DNA from: Apostichopus japonicus
Lineage: Eukaryota; Echinodermata; Holothuroidea; Aspidochirotida; Stichopodidae
Length of the DNA stretch: 64,000 nucleotides
Reading direction: 5' to 3'
NCBI RefSeq assembly: GCF_037975245.1
Contig: NC_092575.1
Coordinates: 17,947,810-18,011,809 of the forward strand
Made by a program: the position numbers and the translations under genes
Notes under the pieces: generated by a model
Told to the model about the DNA's origin: nothing
What the model saw: the letters and a program-made list of their open reading frames with translations, nothing else
Database searches by the model: none
Part shown: in pieces, positions 47,701-62,700 of the stretch
Position numbering within the stretch: the stretch's first letter is position 1
How the letters are laid out: each line of letters begins with the position of its first letter

Positions 47701-50700
47701 CTCGAGAGCGTGACGTATTTTGGATCGCGGGCTCGAGACCAGGTGGGGGCAGTTTGCTTTTGCCGCGATCTTATACGGTCTCTGGAACTTTAAGTATTAG
47801 AAACGAACCTAGATTTATATCAACTGCTGTCGTGGCGCGGTTGGTTGCTCTGCACCTCGAGAGCGTGACGTATTTTGGATCGCGGGCTCGAGACCAGGTG
47901 GGGGCAGTTTGCTTTTGCCGCGATCTTATACGGTCTCTGGAACTTTAAGTATTAGAAACGAACCTAGATTTATATCAACTGCTGTCGTGGCGCGGTTGGT
48001 TGCTCTGCACCTCGAGAGCGTGACGTATTTTGGATCGCGGGCTCGAGACCAGGTGGGGGCAGTTTGCTTTTGCCGCGATCTTATACGGTCTCTGGAACTT
48101 TAAGTATTAGAAACGAACCTAGATTTATATCAACTGCTGTCGTGGCGCGGTTGGTTGCTCTGCACCTCGAGAGCGTGACGTATTTTGGATCGCGGGCTCG
48201 AGACCAGGTGGGGGCAGTTTGCTTTTGCCGCGATCTTATACGGTCTCTGGAACTTTAAGTATTAGAAACGAACCTAGATTTATATCAACTGCTGTCGTGG
48301 CGCGGTTGGTTGCTCTGCACCTCGAGAGCGTGACGTATTTTGGATCGCGGGCTCGAGACCAGGTGGGGGCAGTTTGCTTTTGCCGCGATCTTATACGGTC
48401 TCTGGAACTTTAAGTATTAGAAACGAACCTAGATTTATATCAACTGCTGTCGTGGCGCGGTTGGTTGCTCTGCACCTCGAGAGCGTGACGTATTTTGGAT
48501 CGCGGGCTCGAGACCAGGTGGGGGCAGTTTGCTTTTGCCGCGATCTTATACGGTCTCTGGAACTTTAAGTATTAGAAACGAACCTAGATTTATATCAACT
48601 GCTGTCGTGGCGCGGTTGGTTGCTCTGCACCTCGAGAGCGTGACGTATTTTGGATCGCGGGCTCGAGACCAGGTGGGGGCAGTTTGCTTTTGCCGCGATC
48701 TTATACGGTCTCTGGAACTTTAAGTATTAGAAACGAACCTAGATTTATATCAACTGCTGTCGTGGCGCGGTTGGTTGCTCTGCACCTCGAGAGCGTGACG
48801 TATTTTGGATCGCGGGCTCGAGACCAGGTGGGGGCAGTTTGCTTTTGCCGCGATCTTATACGGTCTCTGGAACTTTAAGTATTAGAAACGAACCTAGATT
48901 TATATCAACTGCTGTCGTGGCGCGGTTGGTTGCTCTGCACCTCGAGAGCGTGACGTATTTTGGATCGCGGGCTCGAGACCAGGTGGGGGCAGTTTGCTTT
49001 TGCCGCGATCTTATACGGTCTCTGGAACTTTAAGTATTAGAAACGAACCTAGATTTATATCAACTGCTGTCGTGGCGCGGTTGGTTGCTCTGCACCTCGA
49101 GAGCGTGACGTATTTTGGATCGCGGGCTCGAGACCAGGTGGGGGCAGTTTGCTTTTGCCGCGATCTTATACGGTCTCTGGAACTTTAAGTATTAGAAACG
49201 AACCTAGATTTATATCAACTGCTGTCGTGGCGCGGTTGGTTGCTCTGCACCTCGAGAGCGTGACGTATTTTGGATCGCGGGCTCGAGACCAGGTGGGGGC
49301 AGTTTGCTTTTGCCGCGATCTTATACGGTCTCTGGAACTTTAAGTATTAGAAACGAACCTAGATTTATATCAACTGCTGTCGTGGCGCGGTTGGTTGCTC
49401 TGCACCTCGAGAGCGTGACGTATTTTGGATCGCGGGCTCGAGACCAGGTGGGGGCAGTTTGCTTTTGCCGCGATCTTATACGGTCTCTGGAACTTTAAGT
49501 ATTAGAAACGAACCTAGATTTATATCAACTGCTGTCGTGGCGCGGTTGGTTGCTCTGCACCTCGAGAGCGTGACGTATTTTGGATCGCGGGCTCGAGACC
49601 AGGTGGGGGCAGTTTGCTTTTGCCGCGATCTTATACGGTCTCTGGAACTTTAAGTATTAGAAACGAACCTAGATTTATATCAACTGCTGTCGTGGCGCGG
49701 TTGGTTGCTCTGCACCTCGAGAGCGTGACGTATTTTGGATCGCGGGCTCGAGACCAGGTGGGGGCAGTTTGCTTTTGCCGCGATCTTATACGGTCTCTGG
49801 AACTTTAAGTATTAGAAACGAACCTAGATTTATATCAACTGCTGTCGTGGCGCGGTTGGTTGCTCTGCACCTCGAGAGCGTGACGTATTTTGGATCGCGG
49901 GCTCGAGACCAGGTGGGGGCAGTTTGCTTTTGCCGCGATCTTATACGGTCTCTGGAACTTTAAGTATTAGAAACGAACCTAGATTTATATCAACTGCTGT
50001 CGTGGCGCGGTTGGTTGCTCTGCACCTCGAGAGCGTGACGTATTTTGGATCGCGGGCTCGAGACCAGGTGGGGGCAGTTTGCTTTTGCCGCGATCTTATA
50101 CGGTCTCTGGAACTTTAAGTATTAAACAACGAACCTAGACTTATATCAACTGCTGTCGTGGCGCGGTTGGTTGCTCTGCACCTCGAGAGCGTGACGTATT
50201 TTGGATCGCGGGCTCGAGACCAGGTGGGGGCAGTTTGCTTTTGCCGCGATCTTATACGGTCTCTGGAACTTTAAGTATTAGAAACGAACCTAGATTTATA
50301 TCAACTGCTGTCGTGGCGCGGTTGGTTGCTCTGCACCTCGAGAGCGTGACGTATTTTGGATCGCGGGCTCGAGACCAGGTGGGGGCAGTTTGCTTTTGCC
50401 GCGATCTTATACGGTCTCTGGAACTTTAAGTATTAGAAACGAACCTAGATTTATATCAACTGCTGTCGTGGCGCGGTTGGTTGCTCTGCACCTCGAGAGC
50501 GTGACGTATTTTGGATCGCGGGCTCGAGACCAGGTGGGGGCAGTTTGCTTTTGCCGCGATCTTATACGGTCTCTGGAACTTTAAGTATTAGAAACGAACC
50601 TAGACTTATATCAACTGCTGTCGTGGCGCGGTTGGTTGCTCTGCACCTCGAGAGCGTGACGTATTTTGGATCGCGGGCTCGAGACCAGGTGGGGGCAGTT

Positions 50701-53700
50701 TGCTTTTGCCGCGATCTTATACGGTCTCTGGAACTTTAAGTATTAGAAACGAACCTAGATTTATATCAACTGCTGTCGTGGCGCGGTTGGTTGCTCTGCA
50801 CCTCGAGAGCGTGACGTATTTTGGATCGCGGGCTCGAGACCAGGTGGGGGCAGTTTGCTTTTGCCGCGATCTTATACGGTCTCTGGAACTTTAAGTATTA
50901 GAAACGAACCTAGATTTATATCAACTGCTGTCGTGGCGCGGTTGGTTGCTCTGCACCTCGAGAGCGTGACGTATTTTGGATCGCGGGCTCGAGACCAGGT
51001 GGGGGCAGTTTGCTTTTGCCGCGATCTTATACGGTCTCTGGAACTTTAAGTATTAGAAACGAACCTAGATTTATATCAACTGCTGTCGTGGCGCGGTTGG
51101 TTGCTCTGCACCTCGAGAGCGTGACGTATTTTGGATCGCGGGCTCGAGACCAGGTGGGGGCAGTTTGCTTTTGCCGCGATCTTATACGGTCTCTGGAACT
51201 TTAAGTATTAGAAACGAACCTAGATTTATATCAACTGCTGTCGTGGCGCGGTTGGTTGCTCTGCACCTCGAGAGCGTGACGTATTTTGGATCGCGGGCTC
51301 GAGACCAGGTGGGGGCAGTTTGCTTTTGCCGCGATCTTATACGGTCTCTGGAACTTTAAGTATTAGAAACGAACCTAGATTTATATCAACTGCTGTCGTG
51401 GCGCGGTTGGTTGCTCTGCACCTCGAGAGCGTGACGTATTTTGGATCGCGGGCTCGAGACCAGGTGGGGGCAGTTTGCTTTTGCCGCGATCTTATACGGT
51501 CTCTGGAACTTTAAGTATTAGAAACGAACCTAGATTTATATCAACTGCTGTCGTGGCGCGGTTGGTTGCTCTGCACCTCGAGAGCGTGACGTATTTTGGA
51601 TCGCGGGCTCGAGACCAGGTGGGGGCAGTTTGCTTTTGCCGCGATCTTATACGGTCTCTGGAACTTTAAGTATTAGAAACGAACCTAGATTTATATCAAC
51701 TGCTGTCGTGGCGCGGTTGGTTGCTCTGCACCTCGAGAGCGTGACGTATTTTGGATCGCGGGCTCGAGACCAGGTGGGGGCAGTTTGCTTTTGCCGCGAT
51801 CTTATACGGTCTCTGGAACTTTAAGTATTAGAAACGAACCTAGACTTATATCAACTGCTGTCGTGGCGCGGTTGGTTGCTCTGCACCTCGAGAGCGTGAC
51901 GTATTTTGGATCGCGGGCTCGAGACCAGGTGGGGGCAGTTTGCTTTTGCCGCGATCTTATACGGTCTCTGGAACTTTAAGTATTAGAAACGAACCTAGAC
52001 TTATATCAACTGCTGTCGTGGCGCGGTTGGTTGCTCTGCACCTCGAGAGCGTGACGTATTTTGGATCGCGGGCTCGAGACCAGGTGGGGGCAGTTTGCTT
52101 TTGCCGCGATCTTATACGGTCTCTGGAACTTTAAGTATTAGAAACGAACCTAGACTTATATCAACTGCTGTCGTGGCGCGGTTGGTTGCTCTGCACCTCG
52201 AGAGCGTGACGTATTTTGGATCGCGGGCTCGAGACCAGGTGGGGGCAGTTTGCTTTTGCCGCGATCTTATACGGTCTCTGGAACTTTAAGTATTAGAAAC
52301 GAACCTAGACTTATATCAACTGCTGTCGTGGCGCGGTTGGTTGCTCTGCACCTCGAGAGCGTGACGTATTTTGGATCGCGGGCTCGAGACCAGGTGGGGG
52401 CAGTTTGCTTTTGCCGCGATCTTATACGGTCTCTGGAACTTTAAGTATTAGAAACGAACCTAGACTTATATCAACTGCTGTCGTGGCGCGGTTGGTTGCT
52501 CTGCACCTCGAGAGCGTGACGTATTTTGGATCGCGGGCTCGAGACCAGGTGGGGGCAGTTTGCTTTTGCCGCGATCTTATACGGTCTCTGGAACTTTAAG
52601 TATTAGAAACGAACCTAGACTTATATCAACTGCTGTCGTGGCGCGGTTGGTTGCTCTGCACCTCGAGAGCGTGACGTATTTTGGATCGCGGGCTCGAGAC
52701 CAGGTGGGGGCAGTTTGCTTTTGCCGCGATCTTATACGGTCTCTGGAACTTTAAGTATTAGAAACGAACCTAGACTTATATCAACTGCTGTCGTGGCGCG
52801 GTTGGTTGCTCTGCACCTCGAGAGCGTGACGTATTTTGGATCGCGGGCTCGAGACCAGGTGGGGGCAGTTTGCTTTTGCCGCGATCTTATACGGTCTCTG
52901 GAACTTTAAGTATTAGAAACGAACCTAGACTTATATCAACTGCTGTCGTGGCGCGGTTGGTTGCTCTGCACCTCGAGAGCGTGACGTATTTTGGATCGCG
53001 GGCTCGAGACCAGGTGGGGGCAGTTTGCTTTTGCCGCGATCTTATACGGTCTCTGGAACTTTAAGTATTAGAAACGAACCTAGATTTATATCAACTGCTG
53101 TCGTGGCGCGGTTGGTTGCTCTGCACCTCGAGAGCGTGACGTATTTTGGATCGCGGGCTCGAGACCAGGTGGGGGCAGTTTGCTTTTGCCGCGATCTTAT
53201 ACGGTCTCTGGAACTTTAAGTATTAGAAACGAACCTAGATTTATATCAACTGCTGTCGTGGCGCGGTTGGTTGCTCTGCACCTCGAGAGCGTGACGTATT
53301 TTGGATCGCGGGCTCGAGACCAGGTGGGGGCAGTTTGCTTTTGCCGCGATCTTATACGGTCTCTGGAACTTTAAGTATTAGAAACGAACCTAGATTTATA
53401 TCAACTGCTGTCGTGGCGCGGTTGGTTGCTCTGCACCTCGAGAGCGTGACGTATTTTGGATCGCGGGCTCGAGACCAGGTGGGGGCAGTTTGCTTTTGCC
53501 GCGATCTTATACGGTCTCTGGAACTTTAAGTATTAGAAACGAACCTAGATTTATATCAACTGCTGTCGTGGCGCGGTTGGTTGCTCTGCACCTCGAGAGC
53601 GTGACGTATTTTGGATCGCGGGCTCGAGACCAGGTGGGGGCAGTTTGCTTTTGCCGCGATCTTATACGGTCTCTGGAACTTTAAGTATTAGAAACGAACC

Positions 53701-56700
53701 TAGATTTATATCAACTGCTGTCGTGGCGCGGTTGGTTGCTCTGCACCTCGAGAGCGTGACGTATTTTGGATCGCGGGCTCGAGACCAGGTGGGGGCAGTT
53801 TGCTTTTGCCGCGATCTTATACGGTCTCTGGAACTTTAAGTATTAGAAACGAACCTAGATTTATATCAACTGCTGTCGTGGCGCGGTTGGTTGCTCTGCA
53901 CCTCGAGAGCGTGACGTATTTTGGATCGCGGGCTCGAGACCAGGTGGGGGCAGTTTGCTTTTGCCGCGATCTTATACGGTCTCTGGAACTTTAAGTATTA
54001 GAAACGAACCTAAATTTATATCAACTGCTGTCGTGGCGCGGTTGGTTGCTCTGCACCTCGAGAGCGTGACGTATTTTGGATCGCGGGCTCGAGACCAGGT
54101 GGGGGCAGTTTGCTTTTGCCGCGATCTTATACGGTCTCTGGAACTTTAAGTATTAGAAACGAACCTAGATTTATATCAACTGCTGTCGTGGCGCGGTTGG
54201 TTGTTCTGCACCTCGAGAGCGTGACGTATTTTGGATCGCGGGCTCGAGACCAGGTGTTGGCAGTTTGCTTTTGCCGCGATCTTATACGGTCTCTGGAACT
54301 TTAAGTATTAGAAACGAACCTAGATTTATATCAACTGCTGTCGTGGCGCGGTTGGTTGCTCTGCACCTCGAGAGCGTGACGTATTTTGGATCGCGGGCTC
54401 GAGACCAGGTGGGGGCAGTTTGCTTTTGCCGCGATCTTATACGGTCTCTGGAACTTTAAGTATTAGAAACGAACCTAGACTTATATCAACTGCTGTCGTG
54501 GCGCGGTTGGTTGCTCTGCACCTCGAGAGCGTGACGTATTTTGGATCGCGGGCTCGAGACCAGGTGGGGGCAGTTTGCTTTTGCCGCGATCTTATACGGT
54601 CTCTGGAACTTTAAGTATTAGAAACGAACCTAGACTTATATCAACTGCTGTCGTGGCGCGGTTGGTTGCTCTGCACCTCGAGAGCGTGACGTATTTTGGA
54701 TCGCGGGCTCGAGACCAGGTGGGGGCAGTTTGCTTTTGCCGCGATCTTATACGGTCTCTGGAACTTTAAGTATTAGAAACGAACCTAGACTTATATCAAC
54801 TGCTGTCGTGGCGCGGTTGGTTGCTCTGCACCTCGAGAGCGTGACGTATTTTGGATCGCGGGCTCGAGACCAGGTGGGGGCAGTTTGCTTTTGCCGCGAT
54901 CTTATACGGTCTCTGGAACTTTAAGTATTAGAAACGAACCTAGATTTATATCAACTGCTGTCGTGGCGCGGTTGGTTGCTCTGCACCTCGAGAGCGTGAC
55001 GTATTTTGGATCGCGGGCTCGAGACCAGGTGGGGGCAGTTTGCTTTTGCCGCGATCTTATACGGTCTCTGGAACTTTAAGTATTAGAAACGAACCTAGAT
55101 TTATATCAACTGCTGTCGTGGCGCGGTTGGTTGCTCTGCACCTCGAGAGCGTGACGTATTTTGGATCGCGGGCTCGAGACCAGGTGGGGGCAGTTTGCTT
55201 TTGCCGCGATCTTATACGGTCTCTGGAACTTTAAGTATTAGAAACGAACCTAGATTTATAGCAACTGCTGTCGTGGCGCGGTTGGTTGCTCTGCACCTCG
55301 AGAGCGTGACGTATTTTGGATCGCGGGCTCGAGACCAGGTGGGGGCAGTTTGCTTTTGCCGCGATCTTATACGGTCTCTGGAACTTTAAGTATTAGAAAC
55401 GAACCTAGATTTATATCAACTGCTGTCGTGGCGCGGTTGGTTGCTCTGCACCTCGAGAGCGTGACGTATTTTGGATCGCGGGCTCGAGACCAGGTGGGGG
55501 CAGTTTGCTTTTGCCGCGATCTTATACGGTCTCTGGAACTTTAAGTATTAGAAACGAACCTAGACTTATATCAACTGCTGTCGTGGCGCGGTTGGTTGCT
55601 CTGCACCTCGAGAGCGTGACGTATTTTGGATCGCGGGCTCGAGACCAGGTGGGGGCAGTTTGCTTTTGCCGCGATCTTATACGGTCTCTGGAACTTTAAG
55701 TATTAGAAACGAACCTAGACTTATATCAACTGCTGTCGTGGCGCGGTTGGTTGCTCTGCACCTCGAGAGCGTGACGTATTTTGGATCGCGGGCTCGAGAC
55801 CAGGTGGGGGCAGTTTGCTTTTGCCGCGATCTTATACGGTCTCTGGAACTTTAAGTATTAGAAACGAACCTAGATTTATATCAACTGCTGTCGTGGCGCG
55901 GTTGGTTGCTCTGCACCTCGAGAGCGTGACGTATTTTGGATCGCGGGCTCGAGACCAGGTGGGGGCAGTTTGCTTTTGCCGCGATCTTATACGGTCTCTG
56001 GAACTTTAAGTATTAGAAACGAACCTAGACTTATATCAACTGCTGTCGTGGCGCGGTTGGTTGCTCTGCACCTCGAGAGCGTGACGTATTTTGGATCGCG
56101 GGCTCGAGACCAGGTGGGGGCAGTTTGCTTTTGCCGCGATCTTATACGGTCTCTGGAACTTTAAGTATTAGAAACGAACCTAGATTTATATCAACTGCTG
56201 TCGTGGCGCGGTTGGTTGCTCTGCACCTCGAGAGCGTGACGTATTTTGGATCGCGGGCTCGAGACCAGGTGGGGGCAGTTTGCTTTTGCCGCGATCTTAT
56301 ACGGTCTCTGGAACTTTAAGTATTAGAAACGAACCTAGATTTATATCAACTGCTGTCGTGGCGCGGTTGGTTGCTCTGCACCTCGAGAGCGTGACGTATT
56401 TTGGATCGCGGGCTCGAGACCAGGTGGGGGCAGTTTGCTTTTGCCGCGATCTTATACGGTCTCTGGAACTTTAAGTATTAGAAACGAACCTAGATTTATA
56501 TCAACTGCTGTCGTGGCGCGGTTGGTTGCTCTGCACCTCGAGAGCGTGACGTATTTTGGATCGCGGGCTCGAGACCAGGTGGGGGCAGTTTGCTTTTGCC
56601 GCGATCTTATACGGTCTCTGGAACTTTAAGTATTAGAAACGAACCTAGATTTATATCAACTGCTGTCGTGGCGCGGTTGGTTGCTCTGCACCTCGAGAGC

Positions 56701-59700
56701 GTGACGTATTTTGGATCGCGGGCTCGAGACCAGGTGGGGGCAGTTTGCTTTTGCCGCGATCTTATACGGTCTCTGGAACTTTAAGTATTAGAAACGAACC
56801 TAGATTTATATCAACTGCTGTCGTGGCGCGGTTGGTTGCTCTGCACCTCGAGAGCGTGACGTATTTTGGATCGCGGGCTCGAGACCAGGTGGGGGCAGTT
56901 TGCTTTTGCCGCGATCTTATACGGTCTCTGGAACTTTAAGTATTAGAAACGAACCTAGATTTATATCAACTGCTGTCGTGGCGCGGTTGGTTGCTCTGCA
57001 CCTCGAGAGCGTGACGTATTTTGGATCGCGGGCTCGAGACCAGGTGGGGGCAGTTTGCTTTTGCCGCGATCTTATACGGTCTCTGGAACTTTAAGTATTA
57101 GAAACGAACCTAGATTTATATCAACTGCTGTCGTGGCGCGGTTGGTTGCTCTGCACCTCGAGAGCGTGACGTATTTTGGATCGCGGGCTCGAGACCAGGT
57201 GGGGGCAGTTTGCTTTTGCCGCGATCTTATACGGTCTCTGGAACTTTAAGTATTAGAAACGAACCTAGATTTATATCAACTGCTGTCGTGGCGCGGTTGG
57301 TTGCTCTGCACCTCGAGAGCGTGACGTATTTTGGATCGCGGGCTCGAGACCAGGTGGGGGCAGTTTGCTTTTGCCGCGATCTTATACGGTCTCTGGAACT
57401 TTAAGTATTAGAAACGAACCTAGATTTATATCAACTGCTGTCGTGGCGCGGTTGGTTGCTCTGCACCTCGAGAGCGTGACGTATTTTGGATCGCGGGCTC
57501 GAGACCAGGTGGGGGCAGTTTGCTTTTGCCGCGATCTTATACGGTCTCTGGAACTTTAAGTATTAGAAACGAACCTAGATTTATATCAACTGCTGTCGTG
57601 GCGCGGTTGGTTGCTCTGCACCTCGAGAGCGTGACGTATTTTGGATCGCGGGCTCGAGACCAGGTGGGGGCAGTTTGCTTTTGCCGCGATCTTATACGGT
57701 CTCTGGAACTTTAAGTATTAGAAACGAACCTAGATTTATATCAACTGCTGTCGTGGCGCGGTTGGTTGCTCTGCACCTCGAGAGCGTGACGTATTTTGGA
57801 TCGCGGGCTCGAGACCAGGTGGGGGCAGTTTGCTTTTGCCGCGATCTTATACGGTCTCTGGAACTTTAAGTATTAGAAACGAACCTAGATTTATATCAAC
57901 TGCTGTCGTGGCGCGGTTGGTTGCTCTGCACCTCGAGAGCGTGACGTATTTTGGATCGCGGGCTCGAGACCAGGTGGGGGCAGTTTGCTTTTGCCGCGAT
58001 CTTATACGGTCTCTGGAACTTTAAGTATTAGAAACGAACCTAGATTTATATCAACTGCTGTCGTGGCGCGGTTGGTTGCTCTGCACCTCGAGAGCGTGAC
58101 GTATTTTGGATCGCGGGCTCGAGACCAGGTGGGGGCAGTTTGCTTTTGCCGCGATCTTATACGGTCTCTGGAACTTTAAGTATTAGAAACGAACCTAGAT
58201 TTATATCAACTGCTGTCGTGGCGCGGTTGGTTGCTCTGCACCTCGAGAGCGTGACGTATTTTGGATCGCGGGCTCGAGACCAGGTGGGGGCAGTTTGCTT
58301 TTGCCGCGATCTTATACGGTCTCTGGAACTTTAAGTATTAGAAACGAACCTAGATTTATATCAACTGCTGTCGTGGCGCGGTTGGTTGCTCTGCACCTCG
58401 AGAGCGTGACGTATTTTGGATCGCGGGCTCGAGACCAGGTGGGGGCAGTTTGCTTTTGCCGCGATCTTATACGGTCTCTGGAACTTTAAGTATTAGAAAC
58501 GAACCTAGACTTATATCAACTGCTGTCGTGGCGCGGTTGGTTGCTCTGCACCTCGAGAGCGTGACGTATTTTGGATCGCGGGCTCGAGACCAGGTGGGGG
58601 CAGTTTGCTTTTGCCGCGATCTTATACGGTCTCTGGAACTTTAAGTATTAGAAACGAACCTAGACTTATATCAACTGCTGTCGTGGCGCGGTTGGTTGCT
58701 CTGCACCTCGAGAGCGTGACGTATTTTGGATCGCGGGCTCGAGACCAGGTGGGGGCAGTTTGCTTTTGCCGCGATCTTATACGGTCTCTGGAACTTTAAG
58801 TATTAGAAACGAACCTAGACTTATATCAACTGCTGTCGTGGCGCGGTTGGTTGCTCTGCACCTCGAGAGCGTGACGTATTTTGGATCGCGGGCTCGAGAC
58901 CAGGTGGGGGCAGTTTGCTTTTGCCGCGATCTTATACGGTCTCTGGAACTTTAAGTATTAGAAACGAACCTAGACTTATATCAACTGCTGTCGTGGCGCG
59001 GTTGGTTGCTCTGCACCTCGAGAGCGTGACGTATTTTGGATCGCGGGCTCGAGACCAGGTGGGGGCAGTTTGCTTTTGCCGCGATCTTATACGGTCTCTG
59101 GAACTTTAAGTATTAGAAACGAACCTAGACTTATATCAACTGCTGTCGTGGCGCGGTTGGTTGCTCTGCACCTCGAGAGCGTGACGTATTTTGGATCGCG
59201 GGCTCGAGACCAGGTGGGGGCAGTTTGCTTTTGCCGCGATCTTATACGGTCTCTGGAACTTTAAGTATTAGAAACGAACCTAGACTTATATCAACTGCTG
59301 TCGTGGCGCGGTTGGTTGCTCTGCACCTCGAGAGCGTGACGTATTTTGGATCGCGGGCTCGAGACCAGGTGGGGGCAGTTTGCTTTTGCCGCGATCTTAT
59401 ACGGTCTCTGGAACTTTAAGTATTAGAAACGAACCTAGACTTATATCAACTGCTGTCGTGGCGCGGTTGGTTGCTCTGCACCTCGAGAGCGTGACGTATT
59501 TTGGATCGCGGGCTCGAGACCAGGTGGGGGCAGTTTGCTTTTGCCGCGATCTTATACGGTCTCTGGAACTTTAAGTATTAGAAACGAACCTAGACTTATA
59601 TCAACTGCTGTCGTGGCGCGGTTGGTTGCTCTGCACCTCGAGAGCGTGACGTATTTTGGATCGCGGGCTCGAGACCAGGTGGGGGCAGTTTGCTTTTGCC

Positions 59701-62700
59701 GCGATCTTATACGGTCTCTGGAACTTTAAGTATTAGAAACGAACCTAGACTTATATCAACTGCTGTCGTGGCGCGGTTGGTTGCTCTGCACCTCGAGAGC
59801 GTGACGTATTTTGGATCGCGGGCTCGAGACCAGGTGGGGGCAGTTTGCTTTTGCCGCGATCTTATACGGTCTCTGGAACTTTAAGTATTAGAAACGAACC
59901 TAGACTTATATCAACTGCTGTCGTGGCGCGGTTGGTTGCTCTGCACCTCGAGAGCGTGACGTATTTTGGATCGCGGGCTCGAGACCAGGTGGGGGCAGTT
60001 TGCTTTTGCCGCGATCTTATACGGTCTCTGGAACTTTAAGTATTAGAAACGAACCTAGATTTATATCAACTGCTGTCGTGGCGCGGTTGGTTGCTCTGCA
60101 CCTCGAGAGCGTGACGTATTTTGGATCGCGGGCTCGAGACCAGGTGGGGGCAGTTTGCTTTTGCCGCGATCTTATACGGTCTCTGGAACTTTAAGTATTA
60201 GAAACGAACCTAGATTTATATCAACTGCTGTCGTGGCGCGGTTGGTTGCTCTGCACCTCGAGAGCGTGACGTATTTTGGATCGCGGGCTCGAGACCAGGT
60301 GGGGGCAGTTTGCTTTTGCCGCGATCTTATACGGTCTCTGGAACTTTAAGTATTAGAAACGAACCTAGATTTATATCAACTGCTGTCGTGGCGCGGTTGG
60401 TTGCTCTGCACCTCGAGAGCGTGACGTATTTTGGATCGCGGGCTCGAGACCAGGTGGGGGCAGTTTGCTTTTGCCGCGATCTTATACGGTCTCTGGAACT
60501 TTAAGTATTAGAAACGAACCTAGATTTATATCAACTGCTGTCGTGGCGCGGTTGGTTGCTCTGCACCTCGAGAGCGTGACGTATTTTGGATCGCGGGCTC
60601 GAGACCAGGTGGGGGCAGTTTGCTTTTGCCGCGATCTTATACGGTCTCTGGAACTTTAAGTATTAGAAACGAACCTAGATTTATATCAACTGCTGTCGTG
60701 GCGCGGTTGGTTGCTCTGCACCTCGAGAGCGTGACGTATTTTGGATCGCGGGCTCGAGACCAGGTGGGGGCAGTTTGCTTTTGCCGCGATCTTATACGGT
60801 CTCTGGAACTTTAAGTATTAGAAACGAACCTAGATTTATATCAACTGCTGTCGTGGCGCGGTTGGTTGCTCTGCACCTCGAGAGCGTGACGTATTTTGGA
60901 TCGCGGGCTCGAGACCAGGTGGGGGCAGTTTGCTTTTGCCGCGATCTTATACGGTCTCTGGAACTTTAAGTATTAGAAACGAACCTAGATTTATATCAAC
61001 TGCTGTCGTGGCGCGGTTGGTTGCTCTGCACCTCGAGAGCGTGACGTATTTTGGATCGCGGGCTCGAGACCAGGTGGGGGCAGTTTGCTTTTGCCGCGAT
61101 CTTATACGGTCTCTGGAACTTTAAGTATTAGAAACGAACCTAGATTTATATCAACTGCTGTCGTGGCGCGGTTGGTTGCTCTGCACCTCGAGAGCGTGAC
61201 GTATTTTGGATCGCGGGCTCGAGACCAGGTGGGGGCAGTTTGCTTTTGCCGCGATCTTATACGGTCTCTGGAACTTTAAGTATTAGAAACGAACCTAGAT
61301 TTATATCAACTGCTGTCGTGGCGCGGTTGGTTGCTCTGCACCTCGAGAGCGTGACGTATTTTGGATCGCGGGCTCGAGACCAGGTGGGGGCAGTTTGCTT
61401 TTGCCGCGATCTTATACGGTCTCTGGAACTTTAAGTATTAGAAACGAACCTAGACTTATATCAACTGCTGTCGTGGCGCGGTTGGTTGCTCTGCACCTCG
61501 AGAGCGTGACGTATTTTGGATCGCGGGCTCGAGACCAGGTGGGGGCAGTTTGCTTTTGCCGCGATCTTATACGGTCTCTGGAACTTTAAGTATTAGAAAC
61601 GAACCTAGACTTATATCAACTGCTGTCGTGGCGCGGTTGGTTGCTCTGCACCTCGAGAGCGTGACGTATTTTGGATCGCGGGCTCGAGACCAGGTGGGGG
61701 CAGTTTGCTTTTGCCGCGATCTTATACGGTCTCTGGAACTTTAAGTATTAGAAACGAACCTAGACTTATATCAACTGCTGTCGTGGCGCGGTTGGTTGCT
61801 CTGCACCTCGAGAGCGTGACGTATTTTGGATCGCGGGCTCGAGACCAGGTGGGGGCAGTTTGCTTTTGCCGCGATCTTATACGGTCTCTGGAACTTTAAG
61901 TATTAGAAACGAACCTAGACTTATATCAACTGCTGTCGTGGCGCGGTTGGTTGCTCTGCACCTCGAGAGCGTGACGTATTTTGGATCGCGGGCTCGAGAC
62001 CAGGTGGGGGCAGTTTGCTTTTGCCGCGATCTTATACGGTCTCTGGAACTTTAAGTATTAGAAACGAACCTAGACTTATATCAACTGCTGTCGTGGCGCG
62101 GTTGGTTGCTCTGCACCTCGAGAGCGTGACGTATTTTGGATCGCGGGCTCGAGACCAGGTGGGGGCAGTTTGCTTTTGCCGCGATCTTATACGGTCTCTG
62201 GAACTTTAAGTATTAGAAACGAACCTAGACTTATATCAACTGCTGTCGTGGCGCGGTTGGTTGCTCTGCACCTCGAGAGCGTGACGTATTTTGGATCGCG
62301 GGCTCGAGACCAGGTGGGGGCAGTTTGCTTTTGCCGCGATCTTATACGGTCTCTGGAACTTTAAGTATTAGAAACGAACCTAGACTTATATCAACTGCTG
62401 TCGTGGCGCGGTTGGTTGCTCTGCACCTCGAGAGCGTGACGTATTTTGGATCGCGGGCTCGAGACCAGGTGGGGGCAGTTTGCTTTTGCCGCGATCTTAT
62501 ACGGTCTCTGGAACTTTAAGTATTAGAAACGAACCTAGACTTATATCAACTGCTGTCGTGGCGCGGTTGGTTGCTCTGCACCTCGAGAGCGTGACGTATT
62601 TTGGATCGCGGGCTCGAGACCAGGTGGGGGCAGTTTGCTTTTGCCGCGATTTATACGGTCTCTGGAACTTTAAGTATTAGAAACGAACCTAGACTTATAT

